DNA of 64,000 nt from Pseudorhodoplanes sinuspersici (GCF_002119765.1 NZ_CP021112.1:862501-926500), one strand, 5' to 3'; shown: positions 24,583 through 34,830, numbered from the stretch's first letter. Numbers and translations: made by a program. Notes: generated by a model not told the origin, from the letters alone.

Positions 24583-25275
24583 ATGAGTTTCTCCCCACCA
24601 GACCTCCTGGTTGTAACCGGCCTGCAGCGTGAAGCGCAGATCGCCGCAGGCGATGGCGTGATGACCGTCTGCAGCGGCGGCAGCCGCAGCGTGCTGTCGC
24701 AATGGCTGGCGGGCGTGGAACCGCCGCGCGGCGGCGTATTGAGCTTTGGTCTCGCCGGCGGTCTATCGCCCGACCTGCGTTCGGGTGATCTCGTGTTGGG
24801 TTCGCATGTTCTCGAACAGAGTGAACGTCACGACGTCCATAGCGACTGGCACAGCACCATCCTGTCGGCCGCGAAGAGTACGATGCGCGTGCGGTACGGC
24901 GGCATCACCGGCCATGACGCCGTGGTGGCAAGAGCCGCCGACAAGGCGGCTTTGCATGCGGGCAGCGGTGCACTTGCGGTCGACATGGAATCCCATATCG
25001 CCGCAATTTATGCACGCAAACACGGGCTTCCCTTCGCCATCATCCGGGTGATCAGCGATCCGGTCACACGCAGTCTGCCGCCGATTGCGTCGGACGCGTT
25101 GAAGCCCGACGGCAATATCGATATGCCGAAAGTCCTGAAAGGGATTGCGCGGAGCCCCGGTCAATTGCCGGCGCTGATCGCAGCCGGCTTCGATTCGGGG
25201 CGCGCTTTCGCCTCGTTACGCCGCGTCCGCGGTATTCTTGGCCCGCTCTTCGGCCTCCGCCTTCCGCATCTCTGA
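24583..25275 (+). CDS. hpnG: Adenosylhopane nucleosidase/phosphorylase HpnG
   Basis: The 230-residue purine-nucleoside-phosphorylase-fold protein has LVVTGLQREAQIA, GVLSFGLAGGLSPDLRSGDLVLGS split between two motifs, and ALAVDMESHIAAIYARKHGLP with the conserved MES. HpnG releases adenine from adenosylhopane to give ribosylhopane. Its last 60 bp overlap the 3' end of hpnH on the other strand. Confidence 0.94.
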   Translation: MSFSPPDLLVVTGLQREAQIAAGDGVMTVCSGGSRSVLSQWLAGVEPPRGGVLSFGLAGGLSPDLRSGDLVLGSHVLEQSERHDVHSDWHSTILSAAKSTMRVRYGGITGHDAVVARAADKAALHAGSGALAVDMESHIAAIYARKHGLPFAIIRVISDPVTRSLPPIASDALKPDGNIDMPKVLKGIARSPGQLPALIAAGFDSGRAFASLRRVRGILGPLFGLRLPHL

Positions 25276-26364
25276 CAGCTTCATCTGAACTTGCGACGAG
25301 AACACGTACTGGGCCGGGCGCTGCTTATCGAGCCCGATTTCCGGCGCCATCGGTCCTGAGGTGCGGACGCCGCGCAGCGACACCCACAGCGCCTTCAGCG
25401 GATTGTTGAAGGCTGCATCCGCAGCGGTCGGCTCATAGCCGCAATGGGCCATGCAGTTCGCGCATTTTTCATACTTGCCGGTGCCGTAGGAATTCCAATC
25501 CGTGGTTTCCATCAGCTCCTTGAAGGTCTTGGTATAGCCTTCGCCGAGCAGATAGCAGGGCTTCTGCCAGCCGAAAATGTTGCGCGCAGGCATGCCCCAC
25601 GGCGTGCATTCGTATTCCTGGTTGCCGGCAAGGAAGTCCAGAAATGAGGTTGAGTGCATGAACTTCCAGCGCTTGCCCTTGCCGAGCTCGAACACCTTGC
25701 GGAACAGTTCCTTGGTCTTCTTGCGATTGAGGAAATGCTCCTGATCCGGCGCACGCTCGTAAGCGTAGCCTGGCGAGATCGACACGCCGACGTTCATTTC
25801 CTTCGCGTAGTCGAGGAAGGCCGCGATGTCCTCGGCCGAATGCCCGTCGAAGATGGTCGCATTGACGTTGACCGCGAAGCCCGCGTCCTGCGCCGCCTTG
25901 ATCGCCTTCACCGCCTTGTCGAACACGCCCTTCTGCGACACTGCTTTATCGTGATGATCGCGCAGACCGTCGAGGTGGACGGAGAAAAACAGATAGGGCG
26001 ACGGCTTGAACAGATGCAACTTTTTCTCAAGCAGCAGCGCGTTGGTGCAGAGCGAGACGAATTTCTTGCGCGCCACGAGGCCGGCAACGATCTCGCCGAT
26101 CTCCTTGTGGATCAGCGGCTCGCCGCCCGGAATGGCGACCATCGGCGCGCCGCATTCTTCCGCGGCGTCCCAGCACTCCTGCGCCGACATGCGGCGATTG
26201 AGGATCGCATCGGGATAATCGATCTTGCCGCAACCGACGCAAGCGAGATTGCACCGGAACAAGGGCTCCAGCATCAGCACCAGCGGATAGCGTTTCCGGC
26301 CAAGCATCTTCTGCTTCAGCAGATAGGCGCCGATACGGATTTCCTTGTGAAAGGGAATAGCCAT
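25216..26364 (-). CDS. hpnH: Adenosyl-hopene transferase HpnH (radical SAM)
   Basis: The 382-residue radical SAM enzyme has CNLACVGCGKIDYP (CxxxCxxC cluster motif), VAIPGGEPLIHKEI and a C-terminal Cys-rich segment (CANCMAHCGYEPTA). It adds the 5'-deoxyadenosyl radical to hopene. The start MAIPFHKEIRIG at 26364 matches the family; upstream in-frame codons are not conserved in style. Its 3' end overlaps convergent hpnG by 60 bp, so transcription of the two arms meets here. ispH lies upstream at a distance of 34 bp. Confidence 0.96.
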   Translation of the reverse strand: MAIPFHKEIRIGAYLLKQKMLGRKRYPLVLMLEPLFRCNLACVGCGKIDYPDAILNRRMSAQECWDAAEECGAPMVAIPGGEPLIHKEIGEIVAGLVARKKFVSLCTNALLLEKKLHLFKPSPYLFFSVHLDGLRDHHDKAVSQKGVFDKAVKAIKAAQDAGFAVNVNATIFDGHSAEDIAAFLDYAKEMNVGVSISPGYAYERAPDQEHFLNRKKTKELFRKVFELGKGKRWKFMHSTSFLDFLAGNQEYECTPWGMPARNIFGWQKPCYLLGEGYTKTFKELMETTDWNSYGTGKYEKCANCMAHCGYEPTAADAAFNNPLKALWVSLRGVRTSGPMAPEIGLDKQRPAQYVFSSQVQMKLSEMRKAEAEERAKNTADAA

Positions 26365-26398
26365 GAGTGTGTGTCTGCCCAATTGGATCTTAAAATCT

Positions 26399-27331
26399 TT
26401 ACACCGACGCCAGTTCAGCGGGGAGGCGGAATTCGATATTTTCTTCGCGACCGGGCAGCGTGGACACTTCAACCGGCTTCAGCTTCTTTAGAGCAGTTAT
26501 AACGTCATCGACCAATACTTCGGGTGCAGATGCACCAGCCGTAATGCCAACGGTTTTGACTCCATCCAGCCAGGCCGGATCGAGTTCGGAGCCATTGGCG
26601 ATCAGATAGCTCGGAATGCCGAGTTCGGCTCCGATCTCACGCAGCCGATTGGAATTGGACGAGTTCGTTGCTCCGACAACCAAAAGTAGATCGGCGACCT
26701 CGCATAGATCGCGCACGGCGCTCTGGCGGTTCTGCGTTGCGTAGCAAATGTCGCGCGTATCCGGCCCCTGGATATCGGTGAAGCGGCGAGTCAGCGCGGC
26801 AATGATTTCCTTGGTATCGTCGACGCTGAGCGTGGTCTGCGTGACGTAGGCAACCGGCGTATCAGTCGGGATCGTCAGCGTTTCGACGTCGGCGACGGTC
26901 TGAACCAGCACCACCGGTGCCGGGATCTGACCCATCGTGCCTTCGACTTCCGGATGGCCTGCATGGCCGATCAGGATCACGGTACGGCCCTGCTTGACGT
27001 AACGCTTGCCCTGATTGTGAACCTTGGTGACGAGCGGACAGGTCGCATCGATCACCGGCAGGTTGCGCACTTCCGCTTCGCCTTCCACGGCTTTCGACAC
27101 GCCATGCGCCGAGAAGATCGCGACCGCATCGTCCGGGATCTCGGACACGCTCTCGACGAAGCGCGCACCCTTCGCCTTCAGCGTCTCGACCACGTATTTA
27201 TTGTGAACGATCTCGTGACGCACATAGACGGGCGGCCCATATTTCTTGAGCGCCCGTTCGACGATGTCGATCGCTCTCACGACACCCGCGCAGAAGCCGC
27301 GCGGCTGCGCAAGAACGACCTTCAAAGTCAT
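26399..27331 (-). CDS. ispH: 4-hydroxy-3-methylbut-2-enyl diphosphate reductase IspH
   Basis: The 310-residue protein holds the three cluster cysteines ([26 protein letters not shown]), HEIVHN and the SSNSNRL motif. It makes IPP and DMAPP in the last step of the MEP pathway. The ATG at 27331 gives [17 protein letters not shown], the standard start; an ATG at 27349 is possible. It lies between hpnH and dxs on the same strand with 27-34 bp gaps. Confidence 0.96.
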   Translation of the reverse strand: MTLKVVLAQPRGFCAGVVRAIDIVERALKKYGPPVYVRHEIVHNKYVVETLKAKGARFVESVSEIPDDAVAIFSAHGVSKAVEGEAEVRNLPVIDATCPLVTKVHNQGKRYVKQGRTVILIGHAGHPEVEGTMGQIPAPVVLVQTVADVETLTIPTDTPVAYVTQTTLSVDDTKEIIAALTRRFTDIQGPDTRDICYATQNRQSAVRDLCEVADLLLVVGATNSSNSNRLREIGAELGIPSYLIANGSELDPAWLDGVKTVGITAGASAPEVLVDDVITALKKLKPVEVSTLPGREENIEFRLPAELASV

Positions 27332-27358
27332 GATCTGAGTTCCGTGCATGACAGTCGT

Positions 27359-29275
27359 TTACGCGAGCTGCATGGTTTCGATTTTACGGTCCTTGCCGAG
27401 CGCCTCGAAGGCCTTGGCAATAATACCGTTCGCATCGAGGCCAGCACGGGCATACATCGCCGCCGGACTATCGTGATCGATGAACACATCCGGTAGAACC
27501 ATCGAGCGGACTTTCAGGCCAGTGTCGAGCACGCCATGCTCGGCCAGAGCCTGCATCACAAATGATCCGAAGCCGCCGATCGACCCCTCTTCGATGGTGA
27601 TCAGGACTTCGTGGTTCTTGGCCAGGCGCAGCAGGAGATCGACGTCCAGCGGCTTAGCGAAACGGGCGTCCGCCACTGTGGTCGTTAAACCATGCGCGGC
27701 GAGCGATTCCGCCGCCTTCATGCATTCGGCGAGACGGGTGCCATAGGAGAAAAGCGCAACTGTGTTGCCTTCGCGCAGGACGCGACCTTTGCCAATTTCC
27801 AGCGGCTTGCCGATCTCCGGCATGTCGACGCCCACACCATCACCACGCGGGTAACGCAACGCCGATGGGCGATCGTCAATCACGGCCGCGGTCGCCACCA
27901 TATGCACCAGGTCAGCCTCGTCGGCTGCCGCCATCAGCACGAAGTCCGGCAGACAGCCAAGATAGGCAACATCGAACGAGCCGGCATGGGTCGGACCATC
28001 GGCGCCGACAAGACCTGCGCGGTCCAGAGCGAATCGCACCGGCAGTTTCTGGATCGCGACGTCGTGTACGATCTGGTCGTAGGCGCGTTGCAGGAAGGTC
28101 GAATAGATCGCGACGAACGGCTTGTAACCACTCGTTGCAAGCCCTGCAGCGAAGGTCACCGCGTGCTGTTCGGCGATGCCGACATCAAACGTACGTTTCG
28201 GAAACGCCTTCGAGAAGATGTCAACACCGGTACCGGACGGCATGGCTGCGGTGATCGCAACGATACGATCGTCCTTTTGCGCTTCCTTGACGAGGCTCTC
28301 GCCGAACACCTTGGTGTAGGACGGCGCATTCGCTTTCGCCTTGGACTGACGGCCCGTGACCACATCGAACTTGACGACACCATGATATTTGTCGTCTGAC
28401 GCCTCCGCCGGAGCATAACCCTTGCCCTTTTGCGTCACGACATGAACGAGGATCGGCCCCATGTCGGCGTCCCGCACATTGCGCAGCACGGGCAGGAGAT
28501 GATCGAGATTATGGCCGTCGATCGGGCCGACATAGTAGAAACCGAGTTCTTCAAACAGCGTGCCGCCGGTCACCATGCCGCGTGCATACTCTTCCGCGCG
28601 TGCGGCCTGGGTCTTCACAAACTTCGGCAGATGACTTCCGATTTGTTTACCGATTTCGCGCAACGACAGATAAGTGCGGCCGGAAATCAGGCGTGCCAGA
28701 TAAGCCGACATCGCGCCAACGGGGGGCGCAATGGACATCTCGTTGTCGTTCAGGATCACGATCAGACGCGAGTCCATCGCGCCCGCATTGTTCATGGCCT
28801 CGTAAGCCATGCCAGCCGACATCGCACCATCACCGATGATGGCAACGACATTGTTCTTGGTACCGGACAGATCGCGGGCCACAGCCATGCCAAGGCCCGC
28901 CGAAATCGATGTCGACGAATGCGCTGCCCCGAACGGATCGTATTCGCTTTCGGTGCGCTTGGTGAAACCGGACAAACCGCCCCCCTGTCGCAGCGTGCGA
29001 ATGCGATCGCGCCGGCCGGTCAAAATTTTATGCGGATAGGCCTGATGCCCGACGTCCCAGATCAACCGGTCTTCCGGGGTGTTGAATACAGCGTGCAAAG
29101 CCACGGTGAGCTCGACAACGCCAAGGCCGGCGCCGAGATGTCCCCCGGTGACAGCCACCGCGCTGATCGTTTCATTCCGCAACTCGTCGGCGACCTGTCG
29201 CAATTGACTGTCGCGAAGCTTACGGAGGTCAGCGGGTGTCTGGAGGGTGTCCAGGAGGGGGGTAGAAACAGTCAT
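27359..29275 (-). CDS. dxs: 1-deoxy-D-xylulose-5-phosphate synthase
   Basis: The 638-residue thiamine-diphosphate enzyme has [70 protein letters not shown] and [15 protein letters not shown]. It condenses pyruvate and glyceraldehyde 3-phosphate to DXP, the first MEP step. The ATG at 29275 is chosen with AAAGGTG upstream. It is divergent from hpnN, with 152 bp of shared control region. Its place in the hopanoid cluster suggests that precursor supply is matched to hopanoid demand. Confidence 0.97.
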   Translation of the reverse strand: MTVSTPLLDTLQTPADLRKLRDSQLRQVADELRNETISAVAVTGGHLGAGLGVVELTVALHAVFNTPEDRLIWDVGHQAYPHKILTGRRDRIRTLRQGGGLSGFTKRTESEYDPFGAAHSSTSISAGLGMAVARDLSGTKNNVVAIIGDGAMSAGMAYEAMNNAGAMDSRLIVILNDNEMSIAPPVGAMSAYLARLISGRTYLSLREIGKQIGSHLPKFVKTQAARAEEYARGMVTGGTLFEELGFYYVGPIDGHNLDHLLPVLRNVRDADMGPILVHVVTQKGKGYAPAEASDDKYHGVVKFDVVTGRQSKAKANAPSYTKVFGESLVKEAQKDDRIVAITAAMPSGTGVDIFSKAFPKRTFDVGIAEQHAVTFAAGLATSGYKPFVAIYSTFLQRAYDQIVHDVAIQKLPVRFALDRAGLVGADGPTHAGSFDVAYLGCLPDFVLMAAADEADLVHMVATAAVIDDRPSALRYPRGDGVGVDMPEIGKPLEIGKGRVLREGNTVALFSYGTRLAECMKAAESLAAHGLTTTVADARFAKPLDVDLLLRLAKNHEVLITIEEGSIGGFGSFVMQALAEHGVLDTGLKVRSMVLPDVFIDHDSPAAMYARAGLDANGIIAKAFEALGKDRKIETMQLA

Positions 29276-29427
29276 TATCGAAACACCTTTGCTCCGGACG
29301 TTGTTAAACTTATGGCGCAATTACAGGATTTTGGTTCCTTGGAACGCAAAAAACATGCCCCGGCAAGCCCAATTAAGCCAGCCAAGGCGTCGCTTTCGAA
29401 GAATGAAGGTTACGGAAACGGAAATTC

Positions 29428-32064
29428 ATGATGGATTCTCAGAAGGCCTCGGTGTTGCCCGGGATCATTGGAAAAATCGTTCAAGGCAGCATTCGGTTCC
29501 CTTGGCTCACGATCCTACTTTTCTGCCTGATTTCGGCAGTATCCGGGATCTATGCGGTTCGCAACTTCGCCATAAACACCGATATCAGCAACCTCATCTC
29601 ACCGGAACTTGATTGGCGGAAGCGAGAAATCGCATTCGAAAAGGCCTTTCCAAGCCGTTCTGAGAGCATTCTGGCGGTCGTAGACGCACCAACGCCGGAA
29701 CTGGCGGCCCTCGCGGCGGATGCCCTGACCGAGAAATTGAAAGGCCAATCCGGCATTTTCAACGCTGTCCGGCGCCCGGACGGGGGCGAATTCTTCGAAA
29801 AAAACGGCCTGCTCTTCATGCCGGTTGAGAAAGTCGGCGAGACCCTGGGCCTCCTGCAGGCTGCGGGACCGTTTATCGGGACGCTGGGCCGCAATCCGAA
29901 CTGGCAGGGCCTCGCCCAAGCGACGCAGATGAGCCTGATCGGTGTCCGGGGTGGTCGGCTCACCCTCGATGGCATGACACCGATCTTCGACCGGTTCTCC
30001 AATACCTTCGAACAGATCGCCGCAAATCAGCCGGCCAGCTTTTCCTGGCAGGAGCTGTTGAACAATGCCAAGTCCCAGCCCGGCGATACCCGGCGCTTCA
30101 TCGACATCTGGCCAAAGCTGGATTTCTCCGCTCTGGAGCCTGGCCGTGCGGCCACGGATGCCGTCCGCAAGGCGGCGGCCGATGTCGACATCGCATCCAA
30201 TTATCAGGCACGTCTGCGCCTGACAGGCCCAGTGCCGATATCGGACGAAGAATTCGCCACAGTAAAGGAAGGAGCGCTGGTCAACGGCATCGGGACGGTC
30301 ATCATCGTCCTCTTCATTCTGTGGTTTGCGCTGAAATCGGCGCGTATCATTGCTTCAGTCTTTATCGCATTGACAGCAGGCCTCGCCATTACGGCAGCGC
30401 TTGGTTTCGCGCTGGTCGGCTCGCTTAACCTGATATCTGTCGCTTTCTTTGTCCTGTTTGTCGGGCTGGGCGTCGATTTCTGTATTCAGTACAGCGTCCG
30501 TTATCGCGACGAGCGATATCACGGAGACACTCTCAAAGATGCGCTTGTCGATGCTGCTAAAGGTGTCGGCGGCCCATTGACGCTCGCGGCCGCCGCCACA
30601 GCAGCGGGCTTCCTGGCGTTCCTGCCGACCAATTATCAGGGCGTGTCCGAACTCGGACTGATCGCCGGCCTCGGTATGATCATCGCATACGCGGTCACGA
30701 TCACGCTGCTGCCGGCGCTCCTCGCGATCGTCAATCCACCGGGCGAGAAGGAACCGCTCGGATACGCGTTCCTCGCACCGGTCGACCGCTTTGTGGAGCG
30801 CTATCGCATCGCCGTCGTTGCCGGCACGCTTGGCGTGGCTATCCTTGGTGCGCCATTGCTCTATTTTCTGCGCTTCGATTTTAACCCGCTGAACTTGCGC
30901 AGCCCCACCGTCGAATCCATCGCGACCTATCTTGACTTGCGCAAGGACCCCAACACGGGTGCAAGCTCGATCAATATCCTTGTGCCCAATGCCAAAGACG
31001 CGCAAGCCGTCGCCGCCAAGCTGCGCGGCCTTCCGGAGGTCGCCCGGGTCATGACCCTGGAGAGCTTCGTGCCCGAAGATCAGGAGGCCAAGCTCGGCCT
31101 GATCAAGCAAGCGATCCCGGCACTGAGGCCGAACCTGAACGTCAAGCCCGGCCCGACGCCAAGCGATGCCGACAGCATCGCAGCGATCAAACAGACGTCG
31201 GAAGCATTGAAAGGCATCGCTGAAGGCAAAACCGAACCGGGCGCTGTCGCCGCACAGCGGCTTGCCAAACAACTCGATGCCCTCGCCACCGATTCAACTG
31301 CGAGACGAGCCGCGGCCGAGAAGGCTGTCACCATGCCGCTCAACTTCAAGCTGGCTGAACTGCGGAACCTCCTGCAGGCGCAGCCCGTCACAGCGGCGAA
31401 TTTGCCAGACGATCTCAAGCAGACATGGACAACAGCGGACGGGCAAACCCGCGTTGAAGTGTTTCCCAGCGGTGACCCAAACGATAATGAGACGCTCCGC
31501 ACATTCGCGCAGAAAGTCTTGGAGGTCGCGCCGAATGCGATCGGTGGGCCGATCTCCATCCTAAAATCGGGCGACACGATTATCGTCGCGTTCATTCAAG
31601 CTGGAGCGCTGGCTCTGTTCTCGATCAGCATCCTGCTTTGGATCGTGCTGCGACGTTTTGGCGACGTATTGCTCACCATTGTGCCGCTGCTGCTCGCCGG
31701 CGTGATCACGATGGAAATCTGCGTATTGATCGGGTTACCCTTGAACTTTGCGAACATCATCGCGCTGCCGCTGCTGCTGGGCATCGGCGTCGCCTTCAAG
31801 ATCTACTACATCATGGCATGGCGGTCGGGTCAGACCGGCCTGCTGCAATCGAGCCTGACCCGCGCTGTGTTTTTCAGTTCGCTGACCACCGCAACGGCTT
31901 TCGGCAGCCTGTGGCTGTCGAGCCATCCCGGCACGTCGAGTATGGGCAAGCTTTTGGCCCTGTCGCTGGTGACAACGCTGGCCGCCGCAGTGCTCTTCCA
32001 GCCTGCGCTAATGGGCCGGCCGCGGAACGGAACCAAGCCGGGAACAGACGCTGGCGTTAAGTGA
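29428..32064 (+). CDS. hpnN: Hopanoid transporter HpnN (RND/MMPL family)
   Basis: The 878-residue membrane protein has one N-terminal helix, a large periplasmic domain, a five-helix bundle (IGTVIIVLFILWFALKS and following), a second periplasmic domain and a C-terminal bundle (LLTIVPLLLAGVITMEICVL). The motif FVLFVGLGVDFCIQYSVRYRDE marks the RND/SSD region. HpnN moves hopanoids from inner to outer membrane in R. palustris and Burkholderia. The last 57 bp overlap the convergent DUF2147 gene. Confidence 0.94.
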   Translation: MMDSQKASVLPGIIGKIVQGSIRFPWLTILLFCLISAVSGIYAVRNFAINTDISNLISPELDWRKREIAFEKAFPSRSESILAVVDAPTPELAALAADALTEKLKGQSGIFNAVRRPDGGEFFEKNGLLFMPVEKVGETLGLLQAAGPFIGTLGRNPNWQGLAQATQMSLIGVRGGRLTLDGMTPIFDRFSNTFEQIAANQPASFSWQELLNNAKSQPGDTRRFIDIWPKLDFSALEPGRAATDAVRKAAADVDIASNYQARLRLTGPVPISDEEFATVKEGALVNGIGTVIIVLFILWFALKSARIIASVFIALTAGLAITAALGFALVGSLNLISVAFFVLFVGLGVDFCIQYSVRYRDERYHGDTLKDALVDAAKGVGGPLTLAAAATAAGFLAFLPTNYQGVSELGLIAGLGMIIAYAVTITLLPALLAIVNPPGEKEPLGYAFLAPVDRFVERYRIAVVAGTLGVAILGAPLLYFLRFDFNPLNLRSPTVESIATYLDLRKDPNTGASSINILVPNAKDAQAVAAKLRGLPEVARVMTLESFVPEDQEAKLGLIKQAIPALRPNLNVKPGPTPSDADSIAAIKQTSEALKGIAEGKTEPGAVAAQRLAKQLDALATDSTARRAAAEKAVTMPLNFKLAELRNLLQAQPVTAANLPDDLKQTWTTADGQTRVEVFPSGDPNDNETLRTFAQKVLEVAPNAIGGPISILKSGDTIIVAFIQAGALALFSISILLWIVLRRFGDVLLTIVPLLLAGVITMEICVLIGLPLNFANIIALPLLLGIGVAFKIYYIMAWRSGQTGLLQSSLTRAVFFSSLTTATAFGSLWLSSHPGTSSMGKLLALSLVTTLAAAVLFQPALMGRPRNGTKPGTDAGVK

Positions 32065-32604
32065 CGCCGCGCTGCCGGTTGTGGTGGTGGCACTTGCCCC
32101 GCCGGCGCCGGCAGCGCCTTTGCCTTTTGTGGAGGGAGCCGGAGCGGTCGTGGGTGCAGGAGCATCCGCAACCTTCGTCCAGGTTTCGCCGCCGCAGAAC
32201 ACACCAAGGACACAGCCCTGCACCTTGAGGGCGGTAGGAGACACGAGGGTTACGTTGGAGTCATACATCTTGCCGTTCTTGGCATTGTAAATCTTGCCGA
32301 CCCACTTGTTGGCCTCGGGCTTCTTGGTGTCGGGTTTCATATTCATGAGGATCGGCATACCTAACGTCGGACGGGTCCGCAGCGCCGGGTCAGGATTTTC
32401 CGAGTCCGTGCCTGGGCTTTGTTCCCAGCCGATCACACCCCAAAGGGCGCCGTCGCAAATGGCGACCCGGATATGGGCCGTACCCTCTTCGACCCGCCAG
32501 TCACCGGTCGGATCGGGTGCCGAGGCGGGAGAAGCCGGAGCCTGCGCGACAGCTTGTCCCGCGTTGAGAACCAAAAACACCGTGAGCACCAACAGCTTTT
32601 TCAT
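32008..32604 (-). CDS. DUF2147 periplasmic protein with low-complexity tail
   Basis: The 198-residue product has a signal peptide (MKKLLVLTVFLVLNAGQAVA) and a DUF2147 domain (PTGDWRVEEGTAHIRVAIC, GKMYDSNVTLVSPTALKVQGCVLGVFCGGETWTKV). A Pro/Ala/Ser/Thr-rich tail follows. The tail and last codons overlap the 3' end of hpnN antisense by 57 bp, so the tail may be a by-product of the overlap. DUF2147 proteins are small outer-membrane or periplasmic proteins of unclear role. The position between hpnN and hpnO suggests an envelope link. Confidence 0.85.
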   Translation of the reverse strand: MKKLLVLTVFLVLNAGQAVAQAPASPASAPDPTGDWRVEEGTAHIRVAICDGALWGVIGWEQSPGTDSENPDPALRTRPTLGMPILMNMKPDTKKPEANKWVGKIYNAKNGKMYDSNVTLVSPTALKVQGCVLGVFCGGETWTKVADAPAPTTAPAPSTKGKGAAGAGGASATTTTGSAASLNASVCSRLGSVPRPAH

Positions 32605-32705
32605 GCTACCCAACTTTCCGAAACGTGGGCCCATACCAATTTGCCTTTGCAGCCTTGAGGCCAAAGGCGTAAGGGGCACCCAGATACCCTAGCAGAATCA
32701 ACACC

Positions 32706-34112
32706 ATGCTTGAACGCCAAAACTACGACATTGCGGCCCTTTTTGAAGCGCGCGAACGCGAGCGGTTCGACATTCATACTCGTTATCTGAACGAGCAGAT
32801 GGTCCGGGTGTTGCGGACCATCGGATACGACGTCGGTTTCCGACGTGGTCTGGGGCAATATCTCTACGATCGGAACGACGCGCGTTATTTGGACCTGCTG
32901 AGCGGATTTGGCGTTTTCGGGATCGGCCGAAACCATCCTGCCCTGCGTGTGGCGCTGGAAAGCGTGCTCGATGCCGAGTTGCCCAATCTGGTGCAGATGG
33001 ATGTTCCGCCCCTCGCGGGGGTGCTGGCTGAGCGACTGCTGGGGAAAGCGCCCTACCTGGACAAGGTTTTCTTCGCCAATTCGGGCACTGAATCGGTTGA
33101 GGCCGCGATCAAGTTTGCCCGCGCAGCGACCGGGCGCTCGCGTATTCTGTCCTGCGAACATGCGTTCCATGGATTGACCTTTGGCTCGCTCTCGCTGATC
33201 GGCGACGATATTTTCAAGAACGGCTTCGAGCCGTTGCTCGGCGACTGCGCCGCTGTCCCTTTCAACGATCTCAACGCACTTGAGGACAAGCTCCGCACAC
33301 GCGAAGTCGCTGCCTTCATCGTCGAGCCGATCCAGGGCAAAGGCGTTCATCTGCCGAGCCCCGACTATCTAAAGAATGCGGCAGAGCTTTGCCGCCGGTA
33401 TGGCAGTCTTTTCATTGCCGATGAGATTCAGTGTGGCCTTGGCCGCACTGGGAAATTCTTCGCGGTCGATCATTTCGACGTGAAGCCGGACATGATCCTT
33501 GTCGCGAAGGCCTTGTCGGGCGGTCATGTGCCGGTTGGCGCCGTGCTGACGCGCAAGGACATCTACGACAAGCTGTTCAACCGAATGGACCGTGCCGTCG
33601 TGCATGGGTCGACATTCGCCAAAAACGACCTGGCAATGGCCGCCGGGATCGCGACGCTCGAAGTCATCGAATCCGAAAAGCTTGTCGAAAATGCCGCACG
33701 CACCGGTCAGCGTCTGCTGACCGCGTTCAAAGATATGGCTGAGCGGCACGAATTGCTGTGCGACGTGCGGGGCCTCGGCCTCATGATCGGCATCGAGTTC
33801 GGCACACCGAAATCGCTGAAGCTGCGAGCCTCATGGACGATGATCGAAACCGCCAGCCGGGGCCTGTTCTGCCAGCTCATCACCATCCCCCTGTTCAAGG
33901 AACACAAGATCCTGACACAGGTGGCGGGACATGGCAGTCGCACCATCAAGCTGCTTCCGCCCTATGTCATTGCCGACGATGACTGCGCCTGGATTGAAAA
34001 GGCATTCGACACGGTGATCGCCGAAAGCCACCGGGTGCCCGGCGCCATCTGGTCGCTTGGCAAGACCCTGATCGAGAATGCCGCCGCAGCCCGGCGCGCC
34101 CAGGCGTCCTGA
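32706..34112 (+). CDS. hpnO: Aminotransferase HpnO (aminobacteriohopanetriol synthesis)
   Basis: The 468-residue class III PLP aminotransferase has FFANSGTESVEAAIKFARA, CEHAFHGLTFGSLSL, FIADEIQCGLGRTGKFFA and the PLP lysine in LVAKALSGGHVPVGA. In hopanoid clusters HpnO aminates the ribosylhopane-derived side chain. The ATG at 32706 follows the divergent DUF2147 gene by 101 bp. No terminator was seen after it. Confidence 0.93.
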   Translation: MLERQNYDIAALFEARERERFDIHTRYLNEQMVRVLRTIGYDVGFRRGLGQYLYDRNDARYLDLLSGFGVFGIGRNHPALRVALESVLDAELPNLVQMDVPPLAGVLAERLLGKAPYLDKVFFANSGTESVEAAIKFARAATGRSRILSCEHAFHGLTFGSLSLIGDDIFKNGFEPLLGDCAAVPFNDLNALEDKLRTREVAAFIVEPIQGKGVHLPSPDYLKNAAELCRRYGSLFIADEIQCGLGRTGKFFAVDHFDVKPDMILVAKALSGGHVPVGAVLTRKDIYDKLFNRMDRAVVHGSTFAKNDLAMAAGIATLEVIESEKLVENAARTGQRLLTAFKDMAERHELLCDVRGLGLMIGIEFGTPKSLKLRASWTMIETASRGLFCQLITIPLFKEHKILTQVAGHGSRTIKLLPPYVIADDDCAWIEKAFDTVIAESHRVPGAIWSLGKTLIENAAAARRAQAS

Positions 34113-34324
34113 CTGACTGGCCAGGGCGCGGAGGCTATGGAAAAAATGGCCGATGAAAGGGTTTGTTAATCCGCAGTTTTTGCCGATTTGACCGGTTCGG
34201 ATTCGTTCTTTGGGAACAAAGCGGCATCATTTTGCGAACGCCGGAACAAAATAAGGTCGCTGCCATTTTGATTGCGTGCTAACCTGTGCGTCCCGGCGAG
34301 GGCGCCGAATTGGAGAAACTACAA

Positions 34325-34525
34325 GTGGCTAAAGGCACCGTGAAGTGGTTCAACAGCACGAAGGGATACGGCTTCATCCAGCCCGATACAGGCGGAAAGG
34401 ACGTGTTCGTTCATATCTCGGCTGTTGAGAAGGCTGGTCTGAGAGGCCTCAATGAAGGTCAGAAGATCGAATATGAAATCGTAGCAAATCGCGGCAAAGA
34501 ATCTGCGGAAAACCTGAAAGTCTGA
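34325..34525 (+). CDS. Cold-shock protein, CspA family
   Basis: The 66-residue protein has the RNP1 and RNP2 motifs KGYGFIQ and DVFVHIS in the usual order. The start is GTG at 34325 with GGAG nine bases upstream, matching [10 protein letters not shown]; an upstream GTG at 34286 is rejected. It is an RNA chaperone. A leader of unknown length (34113-34324 is gene-free) and a good terminator make it monocistronic. Confidence 0.95.
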   Translation: MAKGTVKWFNSTKGYGFIQPDTGGKDVFVHISAVEKAGLRGLNEGQKIEYEIVANRGKESAENLKV

Positions 34526-34531
34526 TATTCC

Positions 34532-34560
34532 AGCCCGGCCCCAGCGCCGGGCTTTTTATT
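34532..34560 (+). terminator. Rho-independent terminator of the csp gene
   Basis: AGCCCGGC / GCCGGGCT stem with a six-base loop, followed by TTTTATT; it starts six bases after the stop codon. Confidence 0.9.
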
Positions 34561-34634
34561 ATCGCAGTGGCCATGCGCCAGATTGACGCTCTCATCGAGA
34601 TTTCCCTCGGCGTAGGACGGTGCATCATCGACCC

Positions 34635-34830
34635 TTGGATCGGAAAGCGCTTCTTGCGGTCGTGCTGCGCGTGCCGGGCTATCAGGTGCCGTTTGCCGAG
34701 TGCATCGAGCACGATGCCGGCATCCCGACCATAGCGGTCAGCCTTATCACCATCACCGAGGCGCCGTCCTATGCTGCACCGGCGCGAGCAAGTGCGCCAG
34801 CTTTATCCGCCCGGCACCAAAGCGGCCCCG
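34635..34830 (+). pseudogene. Remnant of an Old Yellow Enzyme (NADH:flavin oxidoreductase)
   Basis: A short frame reads VPGYQVPFAECIEHDAG followed by IPTIAVSLIT (core 34671-34751). This matches the conserved segment PGYQVPFAEKIR...AVGMIT near the C-terminus of YqjM/NamA-type flavin oxidoreductases. Neither the N-terminal 270 residues nor the following active region is present, and the frame is lost after SLIT. It lies just before an intact LLM flavin enzyme, so this locus may once have held a larger oxidoreductase cluster. Recognised by eye only. Confidence 0.55.
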
